Source: Zygnema circumcarinatum
Lineage: Eukaryota; Streptophyta; Zygnematophyceae; Zygnematales; Zygnemataceae
Direction: 5' to 3'
Length of the DNA stretch: 44,796 bases
NCBI GenBank assembly: GCA_037447605.1
Contig: CM074804.1
Coordinates: forward strand, 1,347,005-1,391,800
In this document: one piece after another, positions 21,301 to 36,622 of the stretch
Layout of the letters: each line of letters starts with the position of its first letter
Position numbering within the stretch: the first letter of the stretch is position 1
The notes under the pieces: generated by a model
What the model saw: only the letters and a program-made list of their open reading frames with translations
The model's database searches: none
What the model was told of the DNA's origin: nothing
Made by a program: the position numbers and the translations under genes

Positions 21301-21727
21301 ACCGTAAACCCCTAAAACCCTATCACCCTAACACCCTAAAACCCTTAACACCCCTCAAACCCTGACACCCTAAACCCCTCAAACCCTAACACCCTAACAC
21401 CCTAAAACCCTCACACCTCTTAAACCCTAACACCCTCAACCCTCAAACCCTAACATCCTAAAACCCTAAACCCCTGCGCGCGCAGGCCGCGCCGCGGCGG
21501 TGAAGGCTTGGGCGGAGGGCCTCGGGGCGGGGCCGGCGGCGCAGTTCGCGCAGCTGAAGGGGATGGCGGAGGGCCTCTCGCTGGGCCTCGCGCGGGCGGG
21601 CTTCCGCGTCAGCAAGTACCTGCCGTACGGCCCCCTGGCTGACGTCATGCCGTACCTCATTCGGCGGGCGGAGGAGAATCGCGGCGTGCTCGGGAACACG
21701 GCCGAGGAGAGGCGGCGGATGCGGTAG
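18337..21727 (+). CDS. PRODH: Proline dehydrogenase, mitochondrial
   Basis: Four exons (18337-19076, 19570-19663, 19956-20625, 21486-21727) give 581 residues. The enzyme oxidises proline to pyrroline-5-carboxylate with FAD at the inner mitochondrial membrane, the first step of proline breakdown. The N-terminal ~30 residues are basic/aromatic, fitting a mitochondrial presequence; about residues 75-150 form a proline-rich low-complexity stretch not typical of the family, which makes the protein longer than the roughly 500 of Arabidopsis. The catalytic barrel carries HFCAGETAEEA, LKGILDF, VKVTALCP, LLVDAEYF, VPRVYSTVQCYLKD, GVKLVRGAYL (431-436), EDTHRCYDQC, LLATHNYESG, VSKYLPYGPLADVMPYL and the substrate-binding RRAEENRG (R561, R562). 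A short Glu/Arg/Gly insert (GEGERERGRGRG) precedes the LLATHN strand. Intron 3 is filled with CCCTAAA-like sequence. AATAAA lies at 21789. Confidence 0.96.
20880..21478. repeat. Degenerate telomere-like CCCTAAA tract in ProDH intron 3
   Basis: About 600 bp of CCCTAAA, CCCTAACACCCTAAA and CCCCTCAAACCCTAA variants, all with the C-rich strand as sense, ending at the intron's acceptor. The unit matches the plant telomere repeat but is heavily mutated. Confidence 0.9.
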
Positions 21728-23620
21728 GGAGGGAGGGAGGGGGGTTTAGGGTTTGGGGAAAACCTTAAAATAGGGTAAAAACGCTAAGAATAAATGATCC
21801 GTGGATGCAAAAAACTTGCAAACTGGGCAAAATTTAGGGACCGTAGAAAAGTGCAAACCCTAAAACGGGAAAAAAAACTTCACGATATATTAATTTAAAA
21901 TGGTTTGTAAGTCTTGGAAAACTTTAGGTTCAGGAAAGTTTGACACCTTGGCCAGGTAAAAGCCAGAAACTGGAAATTGGCTGACGTATCTTGGGAATGT
22001 TGATGACGTTGGAGGGAGGTCGTTGACTTGTTTGGCTGACGTCACACACGCAGGAGCGAGCTGATTCGACGACTGCGAGAGTCCGTTCACATTGTGTGAA
22101 CGCTGCGAATTTCGGTTTTTATGGAAGGGGAAAGTTCTCGTCGATGTAACAAAGCAGGGTTTAGGGTTTCGCGACGAGCTCTGTACATGATTTTCATGTC
22201 CGTGGTTCCATGTTCACGGAACGGATTTATTGGATGTCCGACGTACATATAGAACGAGAGCTGCTTGGTGTAAAAAGGGACTAACAAAAGGAGTTTTTTT
22301 TTTATTTTCGTAATTGTTTTTGCTGAGACCAGTTCGATTGGTTTGTACAGAGTTTGAGATTTGCAGAAGGTAGTCCGTACAGTTCCTGCGCCCTGTGGAC
22401 GAGTCGGATTTTTAGGGTTTCCTATTAGGAAGGAGGGCATGGAGAAGGGAGCGTTACATAAATCTATGAAGTCGTGCAGTTGCGGAACTTTTGTAGATGG
22501 AGAGTTTCAAAGATTTGTTTCATTTGTTCTTACATTCATATCATTACAATTTCAAAATCATTTTTTTCTAAAAAATTGGAAAAAAATTGCTCGTTTTGCG
22601 GTTTTTTGCTTTCAGAAGTGGTTGATCTGTGCGAGTTTTTACACTTTTTGCCAGATTTCTGGTTTTAAGGATGGAGGATTGTAATGGTTCTGCGAAATCA
22701 TTAAGGTTTTTGTAGGTTTCACCAATGACACGACGCCACCTGGCGTCCTCTCGTGTAGCCAAATTTCTTGGATTGAGAGGGCAATAAGGTCCAAGATTCA
22801 AAAGAACCTGAAATCAGGAGGAGGCCGGATCCACCAAACGTATGGGATCCACCCAATTTGTTTAATGGATCAACGGCGAACCTTGAACCAAGTCCTAACG
22901 ACCAGTGTTGTCGCACATTTTTCTGTGACCTTCTTTAGTACTGTACCAGGACGCCTCTTACGGCTCGTACGACTCCCTCGAGTGCCCAATGCAAGAGTGA
23001 GGGGTAGAGAAGGAGAGCGTGAAGAGAGGAGTGAGAGAGAGAGAGAGAGAGCAAGAGACGGAGTAGACGAGAGGGAAGAGATGGGGAGATGGGGTGATAA
23101 TGAGAGAGAGAGAACGAGGCGGAGTGGAAAAGTGGGAAGAGGGGGAGTGGGAGAGGGAGCAAGAGAGGGAGAGCACTTGAACAACCACATTCATAAACAT
23201 GAGGGCGTGAGAGAGAGGGCAAGAGACAGAGAGTAGAGAGAGGGAAGAGAGGAAGTGAGAGGCACAGCAAGAGACAGTGGGAGGGAGGGAAGAGTTGGAG
23301 AGAGAGAGAGCGAGGAAGACAGAGTAAGTGAAAGTGAGAAGCTCACCCTTGCAAACGCACAACTACACAAAACCTAATCAGATTTATAGACATCCTGTCA
23401 GAATACATATATCCACAAAGTCAACTTTACAGTTTTCGAGTTTATAGGGTCTCTTTAGAGCTAGTAAGTTTCGCAGGATTTCCAGGACCCATGCTGCCTC
23501 CTAATCCTCTGCTTCATACCTCCAAAAGGAGGACACTTCCCCAGTTTCCCAAAACAAACCGCCGTCAGACTGAAACAGAAAAGGCGGAAGCCCTGAACCC
23601 TACCCGGCCGCCTGCCATTC
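21728..23620. other. Spacer between convergent ProDH and DSBA-like genes
   Basis: It contains the ProDH 3' UTR with AATAAA at 21789, a 17-bp palindrome at 22085-22101, AT-rich sequence and a GA-rich block (about 22985-23340) whose complement gives false Ser/Leu frames. No exon is supported on either strand. Confidence 0.55.
22085..22101. promoter_or_regulatory. 17-bp palindrome GTTCACA-TTG-TGTGAAC
   Basis: Same 7-bp arms as at 3296-3312 with a different spacer. It lies downstream of ProDH. Possible dimeric binding site. Confidence 0.4.
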
Positions 23621-25905
23621 TCAGAGCTCCTGAACCCCGCCCTCGAGCCCGAGGAGGGGGTCGAGGAGGGCCTTCCAGTCATCGACTGCCCAGGATTCGT
23701 CGGCTCCTAGAACTGAGACTCCGTTCACAAGGAACGTGGGGGTGGCGACAACGGAACGGTGGCAGCCGTACTGCCATGGAAAGGGAACAGAGAGCAGGAT
23801 CAGCTTGAGCTGCGGGAGAGAGGGGATACTTGAAAGTGTGTGGAGGGAAGAGAGGGGAAGTTAAGGGAAGGGGAAGGAAGGAGTGGAAGGGAGAGAGGAG
23901 AGGCAGAAGTGAAGGGAGGACAAGAGCGGAATGGAGGAGAGGAGGAGAGACAAGAGGGCAGGAGGCGAGACAGGGAGGGAGGGAGGGAGGGAGGGAGGAA
24001 AGGGAGAGAGAGAGAGCCTTTTCCAGTAGCCTTCAATAACCTCAAAAGGGAAAAATACCCGAGATGGTTAACAGAATGCAGTTCAAATTATGCATCTGAA
24101 GCTCAGAGGACCAAATGGAAACCCAAATTCATGCACCATGGCACATTAAACCCCTCACATGGACCCGAAACCCTAAAAATCCTAAAAACAAAAGACATAA
24201 CAAACCCTACTGTACTAAAAACTCCAAAACTCTATAACCCTGGAAATTCTAAAACTCTAGAAAATCCCAAAACCCAAAACCCCCTAATCCCCATGATGAC
24301 GATGCACACCTTGAAAGAAATTCTGGTGAGGCTGTCAGTGCGCGAGTCCTCGTAGCCGGCCAGGAAGGCTCCCTTTTCTATGCCGATTTCAGTTGCCAGT
24401 TCCGCGAAACGGTCCACCACGACGACGGGAGGGAGATACTTCGTGTACGGGTCGGAGAATTCAGCCTGGGAATAATAAGAATGGTGAGTTAGTAGAAGCA
24501 AGGGACAGGGAGGGAGAAGAGACGTAGGAGAAAAGAGAGGGAGGATGGAGGGAGAGGAAAAAAGGCTGATCGACGGGATAGACGTGAGGTGAAGGATGGA
24601 TGGAGAGAGGAGGGAGAGCGGAGGGAGAGAGGAAAGCAGAGGGGGCGCAAGTGGCCCAGAGGGAGAGAGGGGGGGATAAAAAGAGAAAGATTTGGGCGAG
24701 CGAGACAGACAGGCAGAGAGAGAGAGAGGGGGAAAGGGAGGGAGGGAGGGCGGGAGGGAGAGAGCGCGAGAGGCAGCGAGAAAGAGAGAGTGACCTGATG
24801 CTTGTACACGAGGTCCATCCACGGGTACGCGAGCGAGGCGTTGAGGGAGGCGGCGATGTGCATCCCCCGCGCGGCGAAGTTGGCGTTGTGGTGGAACCTG
24901 CGCCGCCCCAAGGGCCCTCAGCATGCCGGGCACCCATGCCGGTGCACACATGCACATGCATGCATGCATGTGCATGTGCGTGTGCATGTGCATGTGCATG
25001 AGCATGTGTGCATGCATGCATGCTGAAACCCCACTGCACCAGAACCCTCAACCCGAAACCCTAAAGGGTGCACCTGCAGCCTCCGCCGGAAGCGCTGAAA
25101 TGTTACTCCCCAAACCCTAATCCATTGAAGTGTAAGCCTTCAAACTTGAACCCTTTCGACACTGAACCCTATCCCTTAAATTGCTCCTTATTGTCTCAAG
25201 CTTAAACCCTGAACACTACACTTTCTCCGCTCATTCCTACCCCTCACCCGCCCACATTCAGCACTAAACCCTAAACCTCAACACGTACGGAACAAGAAAA
25301 GCGAGCATAAAAATGCGCCCGAAGCCCTCAACTCTAACCTTTAAACCCTTTACCCTAAAATCTTTAACCCTGAGCCCCAAGCTCTTGACACGTACAGAGC
25401 TACAGACGGGTGCACGAACCCTAAACCCGAAAACCCTAAACCCTGAACCCTAACTCTAGACCCTCAACCTAACCCCTAAATCCTAAACCCTAAATCCTAA
25501 AACCCTGAACCCTGAAAACCTTACACCCTAACCCTAAAACCCTAAAACCTAAAACCCTAAAACCCTAAATCCTGAAACCCTTACACCCTTAAACCCTTTA
25601 AGCCTAAACCCTAAACCCTGCACCATGAGTTTCGGCACGTACGGAACCGGGAACGGGTGCACGATGAGCTGCACGCGGGCGGGGTCGTACAGCGCGAGCG
25701 CATCCCTGAGGACTGGCCACGCCGCGCGGCAGCCCGGACAGAGCAGGTCGAAAAACGCCTCCACCACTACAGGACGCGCTGACGTGGCGCCACCGCCCAG
25801 GGCGAATCCGTCGTACCGCGCCGGCACCGGAAACTGCGCCGCAACCTGCGCCGCGAGGAGCGCCAGGAAGGCGGCGCGCAGGAGGGCCACGGCGGGCCGG
25901 GCCAT
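23621..25905 (-). CDS. DSBA-like thioredoxin-fold protein, secreted
   Basis: Four minus-strand exons (25905-25643, 24897-24795, 24465-24310, 23770-23621) give 223 residues. Residues 1-23 are a signal peptide (VALLRAAFLALLAAQVAA). The mature part begins FPVPARYDGFALGG and has VVVEAFFDLLCPGC, with a CPGC pair at 56-59, then HPFPVPFHHNANFAARG, DSLTRISFKYGCHRSVVATPTFLVNGV and a C-terminal SWAVDDWKALLDPLL helix. The order matches plant thioredoxin-superfamily DSBA-like proteins. The cis-proline is probably in VATPTF. Exon 1 was ended at CC|GTACGT because only that donor keeps frame and restores the FPVPFHHNA block. Likely role: thiol-disulfide exchange in the secretory path or apoplast (inferred). 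Intron 1 carries TGCATG and CCCTAAA tracts. Confidence 0.9.
24938..25022. repeat. TGCATG/TGCATGTG microsatellite
   Basis: Alternating purine-pyrimidine TGCA/TGCATG repeats in intron 1 of the DSBA-like gene. Z-DNA-prone composition. Confidence 0.9.
25030..25620. repeat. Degenerate CCCTAAA tract in DSBA-like intron 1
   Basis: Telomere-like units (AAACCCTAAACCCTGAACCC) on the plus strand, so TTTAGGG in the sense of this minus-strand gene. This is the opposite polarity to the ProDH intron. Confidence 0.88.
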
Positions 25906-26962
25906 GGCGGGAGGGAGGGAGGGTTCGGGGGCGTAGGAATTTAGGGGTAGGATTTAGGGTTTAGAGTTCAGGGCTTAAGGGAAGGTCGAGGGCTGGCGGG
26001 GACTTCGAAGGTGAAATGGTCGGGATGGGATGGACCGTACGGTACGGTAAGGTCCTTTGGGAGCGTGTGCTTACGTCATGTAGAGAACATACCGTCATCG
26101 CATAGGACGTGAATGACTCAGGTCACCTGAGTCAGGTGACGCTATCTGTACGGAGACTTTGTTAACAGTGTTTGTACTGTACATTAAGGTAAACGACAAA
26201 AGTGTACGAAACGGTTTGGAAACCCTAAACGAGGAAAGTGGCCGACTTCAAAAATTTGATTGAAGGGATTTCTTCGTTCGAGAAATATTACAGACGTGGC
26301 CTGCCGCTTCCTGGGCCAACGGCTAAAAGGGGAACCATTGATTGACCGCGAGGCCGGGCAGGTGTTTAGGGTTGCTGGAGGCGCTGCAGGGGAGGCGGTT
26401 TTGCGAACATGTATGTGTGTGATCCTGCATGCATGCGTAAATAGGAATGGATGTGCCTGCATGCATATGCATGTGTAAGTGATATGTTTATGTGTGTATG
26501 TATGTATGTCTGCATGCCTGTACGCATGTATGTATGCATTGATGCATGACTTCGCATGTCTGACAAGCAGAACGGATCTCAGAGTAGAATTGCTGTCCTC
26601 TGCTCTTCTAAGCTACCTGTCTCTCTCTTTCTCTCTCTCTCTCTCTTCCTCGCCCTCTTCCTCCTTTCCATTCCACCTAAACTAGTGACGAAGATGAGGA
26701 TGAAACCATCCACCAAGTATTTCTTCATCCCTTTTCTTAATCATTTTCGTTTGTCTGTTTCTGCCATTTCTAGACGTCGTCAAGACTCCGACCTTTCTCC
26801 CGCAACGCTTCGTTTTGAAAAAGGATCCCAAAAACGAAAATGAATTAGGTTGACGTGTTTTGCTGCAACCTTCCTCTCCAGGTTTCTCCGGGTGCCGAGC
26901 CTCAAGCTTTACAGGGTTTTATAGATTCACAAATTTGAAAGGTTTAGGGTTCAGGATTTTGA
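25906..26962. other. Shared upstream region of DSBA-like and OTUB1-like genes
   Basis: A head-to-head spacer of about 1.06 kb. It contains CCGTACGGTACGG at about 26036-26049, a 21-bp palindrome at 26114-26134, a TGCATG/TATG-rich stretch at about 26405-26550 and a CT tract near 26620-26660. No exon is supported. Confidence 0.55.
26114..26134. promoter_or_regulatory. 21-bp palindrome with two TGACTCA bZIP sites
   Basis: TGACTCAGGT and its complement ACCTGAGTCA surround a central C. Each arm contains TGACTCA, the GCN4/AP-1/Opaque2-type bZIP core. It is placed about 210 bp upstream of the DSBA-like start and about 830 bp upstream of the OTUB1-like start. Confidence 0.6.
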
Positions 26963-29900
26963 ATGGGAGAAGCGGAAGCTGGAGAGCGGGCGGTGGACTA
27001 TGAACCCCTTGAAGACTCCAAAACTCTTTATTCTGAAAAAATTGAGTCAGGGTTCAGACAATCCAACGAAGCTTCTCAGAACCTTCATGAAGCAGGCGCC
27101 CCTGTAGAGATCGCCGGATACTTAGAAGCTGCTCCTCAAAATTCTAACGAACGGCAACTACTTAACGAAAGCAGGCCGACGGATGACGCAATTTTGAGGC
27201 AGGAAAATGAAATTAAAGCAGAAATGGCGGGAAAGTTGGAGTACATTGGGGAAAAGGTAAGCATTTAATGAAACCAATGTTTTGCAGGTCTTGATGTTTC
27301 TTTCGCTTGCTTTGGAGGAGGCTGCTTTCTGCATTTGTAGAATTTTGGATTTTTTTCATGCATTAAAATGGGTTGATGTGAGGTCACATTTTCAGGAACC
27401 GCTTGCGATCTTGGCCGCAGAATACGAGGCTGGAAATTCCATTTTCCGAGCAAAAATTGAGGTAAGAAATTTAACACAAACGTCGAGATTTTGAGAGATA
27501 ACTGTGTTACGGTATTTTCTGATAAAACTCGACTAACAATTGAATTCATGCTGACTAACCACTGAATGGGGGTTGACCAACCATTGGATGTAGACCAGTT
27601 GCAGGTTTCGCATTTTCTGTATGTGGTTTAAACTGTATGTTGTCATTGAAAACATTAGAGTATGTTCAGTTTTTTTTTTTTTTAAACTCACTCCTGTATT
27701 ACAGCATTCTTTGCTAACTTCTAGTTTCCCATTTGGAGTATTCAGCCCGCCAGGGGCGTGACAGCGGTTGGCAGAAAAATTTGAAGGCATCCGCCGAGCT
27801 CGGGGGGACGGGAATTGCTTCTTCCGCAGCTTCATGTTCTCTTATCTGGTGCGCCAAGCTCCCTCTGCCTCTCCCTCTCTCTCTCTCTCTTCCTCCCTTC
27901 CTCTCTCTCTCCCTCTCTTCCTCTCTCTCTCCCACTTTTTCTCCCTCTTTCCCTTTCCCTCCCTCCCTCCCTCTATTTCTTCCTCTCTACTTCCTTCCCT
28001 CTCTCACTCTCCTCTTCTCTCTCTCTCTCGTTCCCTCTCTCCCTCCCTCTCTCATCCTCGCTCTCCCTTTCTCTCCCTCTCCCCTCCACCCTCTCTCTCC
28101 CGCTTTCCCTCCCTCCTTCCTTTCTATCGCTTTGCTCTCCCCTTTCTCCTCGCACTCTTCACCCTTTCTCTTTCCCCTCTGCTTGATTTCCTTGGGTCTC
28201 TCACGTGTCCTCTCCTGTTTCCTCACTCACCTCCTTCCCCTTCCTCTCCTCCTCTCCAGCCTCTCTCTTTCATTCTCTCCTCTCCTCTCACTCCTCTCCT
28301 TTCTTTCCCTCTCTCAATCCCCTCAAGTCTCTTTTGTATTTCCCCCCCTTCTCTCGTGCTTCCTTCCCCCGTCCGCCCTCTCTTTCCCTCTCTCTTTTAT
28401 CTCTCCTTTCGTGCCCTCTCACCTTTCCCTCAAATCCTTCACGCCGTTCCTTTTTGGCCAACCCTTCTTCTTCTTTCCCGATTCCATTCCTTCCCCGTCC
28501 TCTCCTTTCTTTCCCTCTCTAGATTCCCTCAACTCTCTTCCGTATTCTTTCTCCCTCTCTCTTCCCTACCCCCCCACTCTCATTCTCTCCCATCCACTCC
28601 CTTCCTCTCCCTTCTTTCCCTCTCTTTATCCTCTCAAGTCTTTCCTGTCCTTCCTCCCTCCCCTCCCTCCCCTCCCTCCCCTTCCCCCTCCACCCCCCCG
28701 CCCCCTCTCCCTCACGCTGTCTAGGGGAGTCTCCTTTGCGCTGTCTGGTAAAGCAGGAGCACATTTTGGAGTGTGAGGCCGAGAGCGAAGCTCGGCGCAT
28801 GCTGGAGAGGCTCCCCCACTGCCGGCATCTGCTTTCAAGTGCCGGATATGCGGAGTTCACATGGGAGGATTTCATGATGGTGAGGGCGCTTCACATTTTC
28901 GGTTCAAGCAATTCAAGTGGTCTCAAGCAAGATCATTTAAATCGCTTTAAAAATGTAGCTTCACATGAACTCTTTTTTTTTTTTTTAACTTTTAAATAAT
29001 GGTTTTGGAACAAACTCTTCGACTGTTATTGTTTTCGTTATTAGTATTCGCTTGGTTTTAAAGAGGTCCGAGAAGTTGAAGGCCCACATTCAATGGGGGA
29101 TTGGCTGCAGGTATTTCAAGAACAAATAGAGAGTGTGAGACCGGGGCGGGAAACCACTATCAGGTATGGAGGGGCAGTTTCTTCATCACTCGTCTCACGT
29201 TCTCTCTCCCTCTCCTTCTCCCTCGTTTGTTCCGTCCCCTTTCTCTCTCTCCGTCCTATTTCTCATTTCCTGTTTCCTCACTCACCTCCTTCCCCTTCCT
29301 CTCCTATTTCTCTTTCCCTTCCTCCCCGTCCTCTCCCCCCTCCCTGCCCTCCCATTTCTCTCTCTGTCTCTTTTATCCCCCTCCCCCCCCCCCCCCCCGC
29401 TCTCTTTTCCTCCTTCCCTGACATGAGTCACTCCTCCCTTTTCATTTTCCCCTCCAATCTCTGCAAAATGTACTTTATTCTAATAAATTAAAATTCAAGT
29501 AAGATCTGGTTGTTGCCTGAGTGGAATCTGTTTTTTGAAAGACTGAAACTCTTCAATTCTTTCTTGTTTGTGTGTTGTATCAATGGCAGCCATGAAACTC
29601 TCGTGCAACGATGCCGCGATTCAAGCGTTTCCGATTACGGTGAGTTTCCAATGAAAATAAATTTTCTCCGGTCTCCAACGAACCTACAAGGCTTTGAAAG
29701 AAGAAGCCAGACAAAAGACTTCACAAAAAACTTGTGCTCGCACAGTCTCTGCTTCCTGCTTCTTTAAATATCTCATAGAAGCGATCTTTCTTGAAGAACA
29801 CTCTCCAGTCTCATGCAGACGATAGGCATAGTGGGTTGACAGGCTTAAGACGAGAAGGAAGATGGGGGATGGGAATGAATCTGTCCACCTTCTCCCCTTT

Positions 29901-29987
29901 TCAGGACTTCTCCGCACTCTCTTCCTCCCTCCCTCCACGCCTCTCCCCCCCACCCTCCCTCTCTCTCCCTCTCTCTCCCTCTCTCTT

Positions 29988-30020
<33 letters not shown>

Positions 30021-30813
30021 GACACACACCCCAGGCTGCGTAGGTGTTGCCGCGCTTGACCAGTGAGTCTCACTTGTTGCAGGGAGGTGGCGGTGCAGTT
30101 GTGATGTTCTTCAGATTTGTGACGTCATGTGAGATCCAACAGCGGACGGAGTTCTTTGAGCCCTTCATCCTCGGCACGAGCGACATGACCGCGGTCAAGG
30201 TGAGGAAGAAAAGGGGAGGGGAGAAGAAGAGGGAGGAAACCCAATGTTGTTGGCCATGTCACCCCCCACCACCTTGAGTTATGTCGCAGCTTGATGAAGT
30301 CTTTTGTTACAGCATGTCACGTCACGTCACGTCACGTTACGTCACGTCACATAACATCACATCACCCCCCATTACATGATCAGTTGTCCTTCCATGCGTC
30401 CCAAGCATGTGACGTGTCAAACAAATATTTTTGGCATGAAGTTGAACTGAGCTTGAACTTGAACATAGGACTGTAATAAGATTGCTTTTTCTCATGGGCA
30501 GATACTGTTGTCCCAACATTGACAGTTTTGCAGAACTTGCGTGGAGCCAATGGGAGAAGAGAGTGACCACATCCACATCATCGCTCTCTCGGATGCCCTG
30601 CAAGTGCCTGTAAGAGTGGTCTACTTGGATGGGAGCACATCCGGAGGAGGCAGCAGCCAAGAGTCAGCGGAAGTCAACCACCACGACTTCATTCCAGGCG
30701 GAGAGAGTGAGGGGAGTGGAGCTGTGGGAGGAGGAGAGGGAGAGCCTCTCGTTGTGTTGCTTTATCGGCCCGGTCACTACGATATCCTTTATCCAAAGAA
30801 GAGAGCTTCTTGA
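26963..30813 (+). CDS. OTUB1: Otubain-type (OTUB1) ubiquitin thioesterase
   Basis: Eight exons (26963-27256, 27396-27461, 27765-27848, 28757-28879, 29045-29163, 29590-29639, 30099-30199, 30526-30813) join to 374 residues. Otubains are cysteine proteases that cleave Lys48-linked ubiquitin chains in cytosol and nucleus. The catalytic Asp-Gly-Asn-Cys (135-138) lies in GIRRARGDGNCFFRSF, and the catalytic His (363) in YRPGHYDILYP. Other family blocks are AEFTWEDFM, SSVSDYVVMFFRFVTS, EFFEPFILG, CVEPMGEESDHIHIIALSDAL and VRVVYLD. About 100 acidic N-terminal residues precede the helix EPLAILAAEYEAGNSIFRAKI, longer than in human OTUB1. A Gly/Ser/Glu-rich insert lies between the YLD strand and LLYRPGHYD. 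The last acceptor was set at GACAG|TTTTGC because only this keeps frame and gives VKFCRTCVEPM. Intron 3 is about 900 bp of CT-rich sequence. Confidence 0.95.
27866..28722 (+). repeat. CT-rich low-complexity tract, OTUB1 intron 3
   Basis: About 850 bp of TCTC/CCCTCT pyrimidine sequence between exons 3 and 4. It keeps two frames open for over 300 codons of Ser/Leu/Pro, which are not genes. Confidence 0.9.
30314..30366. repeat. GTCAC/CACGT pentamer repeat in OTUB1 intron 7
   Basis: CATGTCACGTCACGTCACG followed by CATCACATCAC. Each GTCACGT/ACGTCAC unit also carries a bZIP-type ACGT core. Confidence 0.8.
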
Positions 30814-31563
30814 GAGAGGAGGGAGGGAGAGTTCGCACTCCCAACTGGTCCCATAGTCGAAGTCAGGGAAGAGTTGAGGGAAGGGAGATGTAGACGGGTA
30901 ATGGAGAGAGTTCCAATAGTTATTATGTGGGAGAGCCATGGACGAGGTGGTGGCGGAGAGGTGATGAGAGAGTGGAATGGGATAGATGTGGGCGAGAGGG
31001 AAGTGAGAGACATGGTCCATTGGAGATTGTCATTCCTCTGCTTTTAATCGGAGAAAACGAAGTTGTTTGCATGTCGGCTGCCTCCTTTTACCAATTATAG
31101 CCTCAATTAACTAAATAACTATGGCTGAAACTGTTGCTCTTCGCGTGAGGTGAGAGGATGAAGGCGGAATCGCAGACAGATAGAAAGTCTGAGTAGCGCA
31201 AGAAGGGCGCGGGTCTAACAGAAAGCTTTTCTGTTCTTTGTAAAAATTACCGAAAATTTTCACTATTTGGAAAACCCGCCACCGACTGCAACGTCTGCAG
31301 TAGTCCGTACAATATCGACCCGTCGGAATATGAGAACGCGATGCGGTATAGTGCAGTATATCATCAATATACCGTGCTGTGCCAATTTTACTTTATCAAG
31401 AGATATATTGCAAGCTTCTAAAAATGCGCGGTTCAAGCTCCTCCTTAGACCACTGACCCTCGATAAAGTAAACCCATCCCTCACAGGCGCCCAAACGGCA
31501 ACGATGTGTCGGAGCCCCTCCGGCCATGGCGGATGGCTCGGTGGGACACGTGGCCCTCGCTGA
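30814..31563. other. Spacer downstream of OTUB1-like gene
   Basis: The left part is GA-rich 3' UTR; the right part is AT-rich and then GC-rich near the next gene. No exon is supported. CACGTGGCC lies at about 31548, just upstream of the next start. Confidence 0.5.
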
Positions 31564-31614
31564 ATGGTGACAGCGCGACCCCCTGAAGCCGCGGCGGCGG
31601 CGGCGGCGGCGGCC

Positions 31615-35437
<3,823 letters not shown>

Positions 35438-36379
35438 GATTCTGAACCCTAAACCCTAAAGCTTGCAGACCGGGAGTGGATGGGAGTTGGGCTGCAAGTC
35501 ATGAGTTCAATTGTGTGTGGCCTGCGCTTAAGTGTAGAGTGGGAAGAGAGAACGAAGGGAGAGGGAAGAGAGTGGGGAGAGGGAAGAAGAGAGGAGAGAT
35601 AGCGCGTCTTTTAAGTGGTATGTAGAAAAATAATAGTATTTTTGTCAATAGTTCAACTTTTTTTTCTGTATTCTTTTTCAGACATTCATTCTTTCATTTT
35701 TTCAAAAATAGCAAACTTATTCTCAGCGACATTTGAGCCTCGGTTTCCCTCGTCTGAATGTGGGAGAGCATGTAGAGCATTCGTGACATCACATGCATCA
35801 CATCCATGACATCACATCCACCATGCCATCACTCGCATCATGACGTCCATGAGAGTTGTAATCGTCTCGATATCAATCTCTTGAAACGAGGAGAAAAGTC
35901 CCTTCACTGTACAATTTTTCCCGATAGGGCCATGGATGATGTGAAGCGATAAGGGATAAGGGTCCCGAGCAAGAGGAGAGAGTGCTTGTGCAAGACAGGT
36001 CCACCTCCTCATTCCCACATACCCTCCATGGCTTCTTTTTTTCTTTCTTTCTTTCTTTCTTTCCCCCGCACCTGTTCAGCCAACCAGGCTGTGGTGAGTG
36101 GAAGGAGGCAAGGGAGAAGGAGAGGAGGGGAGGGGGGGTGGGAACGGAGGGGTTGACGGAGAGGGAGAGAGGGGGGCGGTAGAGGGCAAGGGTGAAGAGG
36201 GGAAGATGAAGCGAAAAGGGTAAGAGACCTTTCTATCTGGAAGCGTCCTTAAAACTCACCCAATCTGTACCAACCATATCTATCTCAAGGCGCAGTGCAC
36301 CTTGAGGTGATGTTGTTTCATCGGCTGCACTCAGTTGACTACTCGCCTGACTCTGTTGACTTGGTTGACCCGGTCGGCC
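35438..36379. other. Spacer between convergent genes
   Basis: Contains GA-rich 3' sequence, a CATCACATCCATGACATCAC minisatellite (about 35785-35845), a (TTTC)n run at about 36030-36062 and a G-rich tract at 36110-36180. No exon is supported. Confidence 0.5.
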
Positions 36380-36588
36380 TCATGTAGGCTCTGCAGCTCC
36401 CCGCGGTTCTGAAGCAGCGGGAAGGCGGGGAGTGAGCTGCTCTGCTTTCCTCCTCTCGTACTCCTCAAGCTTCTCTCTCACCATCTCTCCCATCGCAGCG
36501 GGAGACGGTCCCGCTCTGCCTGCACACCAATCCTTAATCGGGTGTTGCGAACTTTGTTTAAGAAATTTCATTAGTTGAATAATGCATT

Positions 36589-36622
<34 letters not shown>

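Noticed and set aside
22087-22684. Frames in the spacer after ProDH
   Set aside because: AT-rich, lysine/phenylalanine-heavy, with no splice partners or recognisable motif.
27733-28776. Frames of more than 300 codons of Ser/Leu/Pro
   Set aside because: They are OTUB1 intron 3, a CT tract; the flanking exons join across it in frame.
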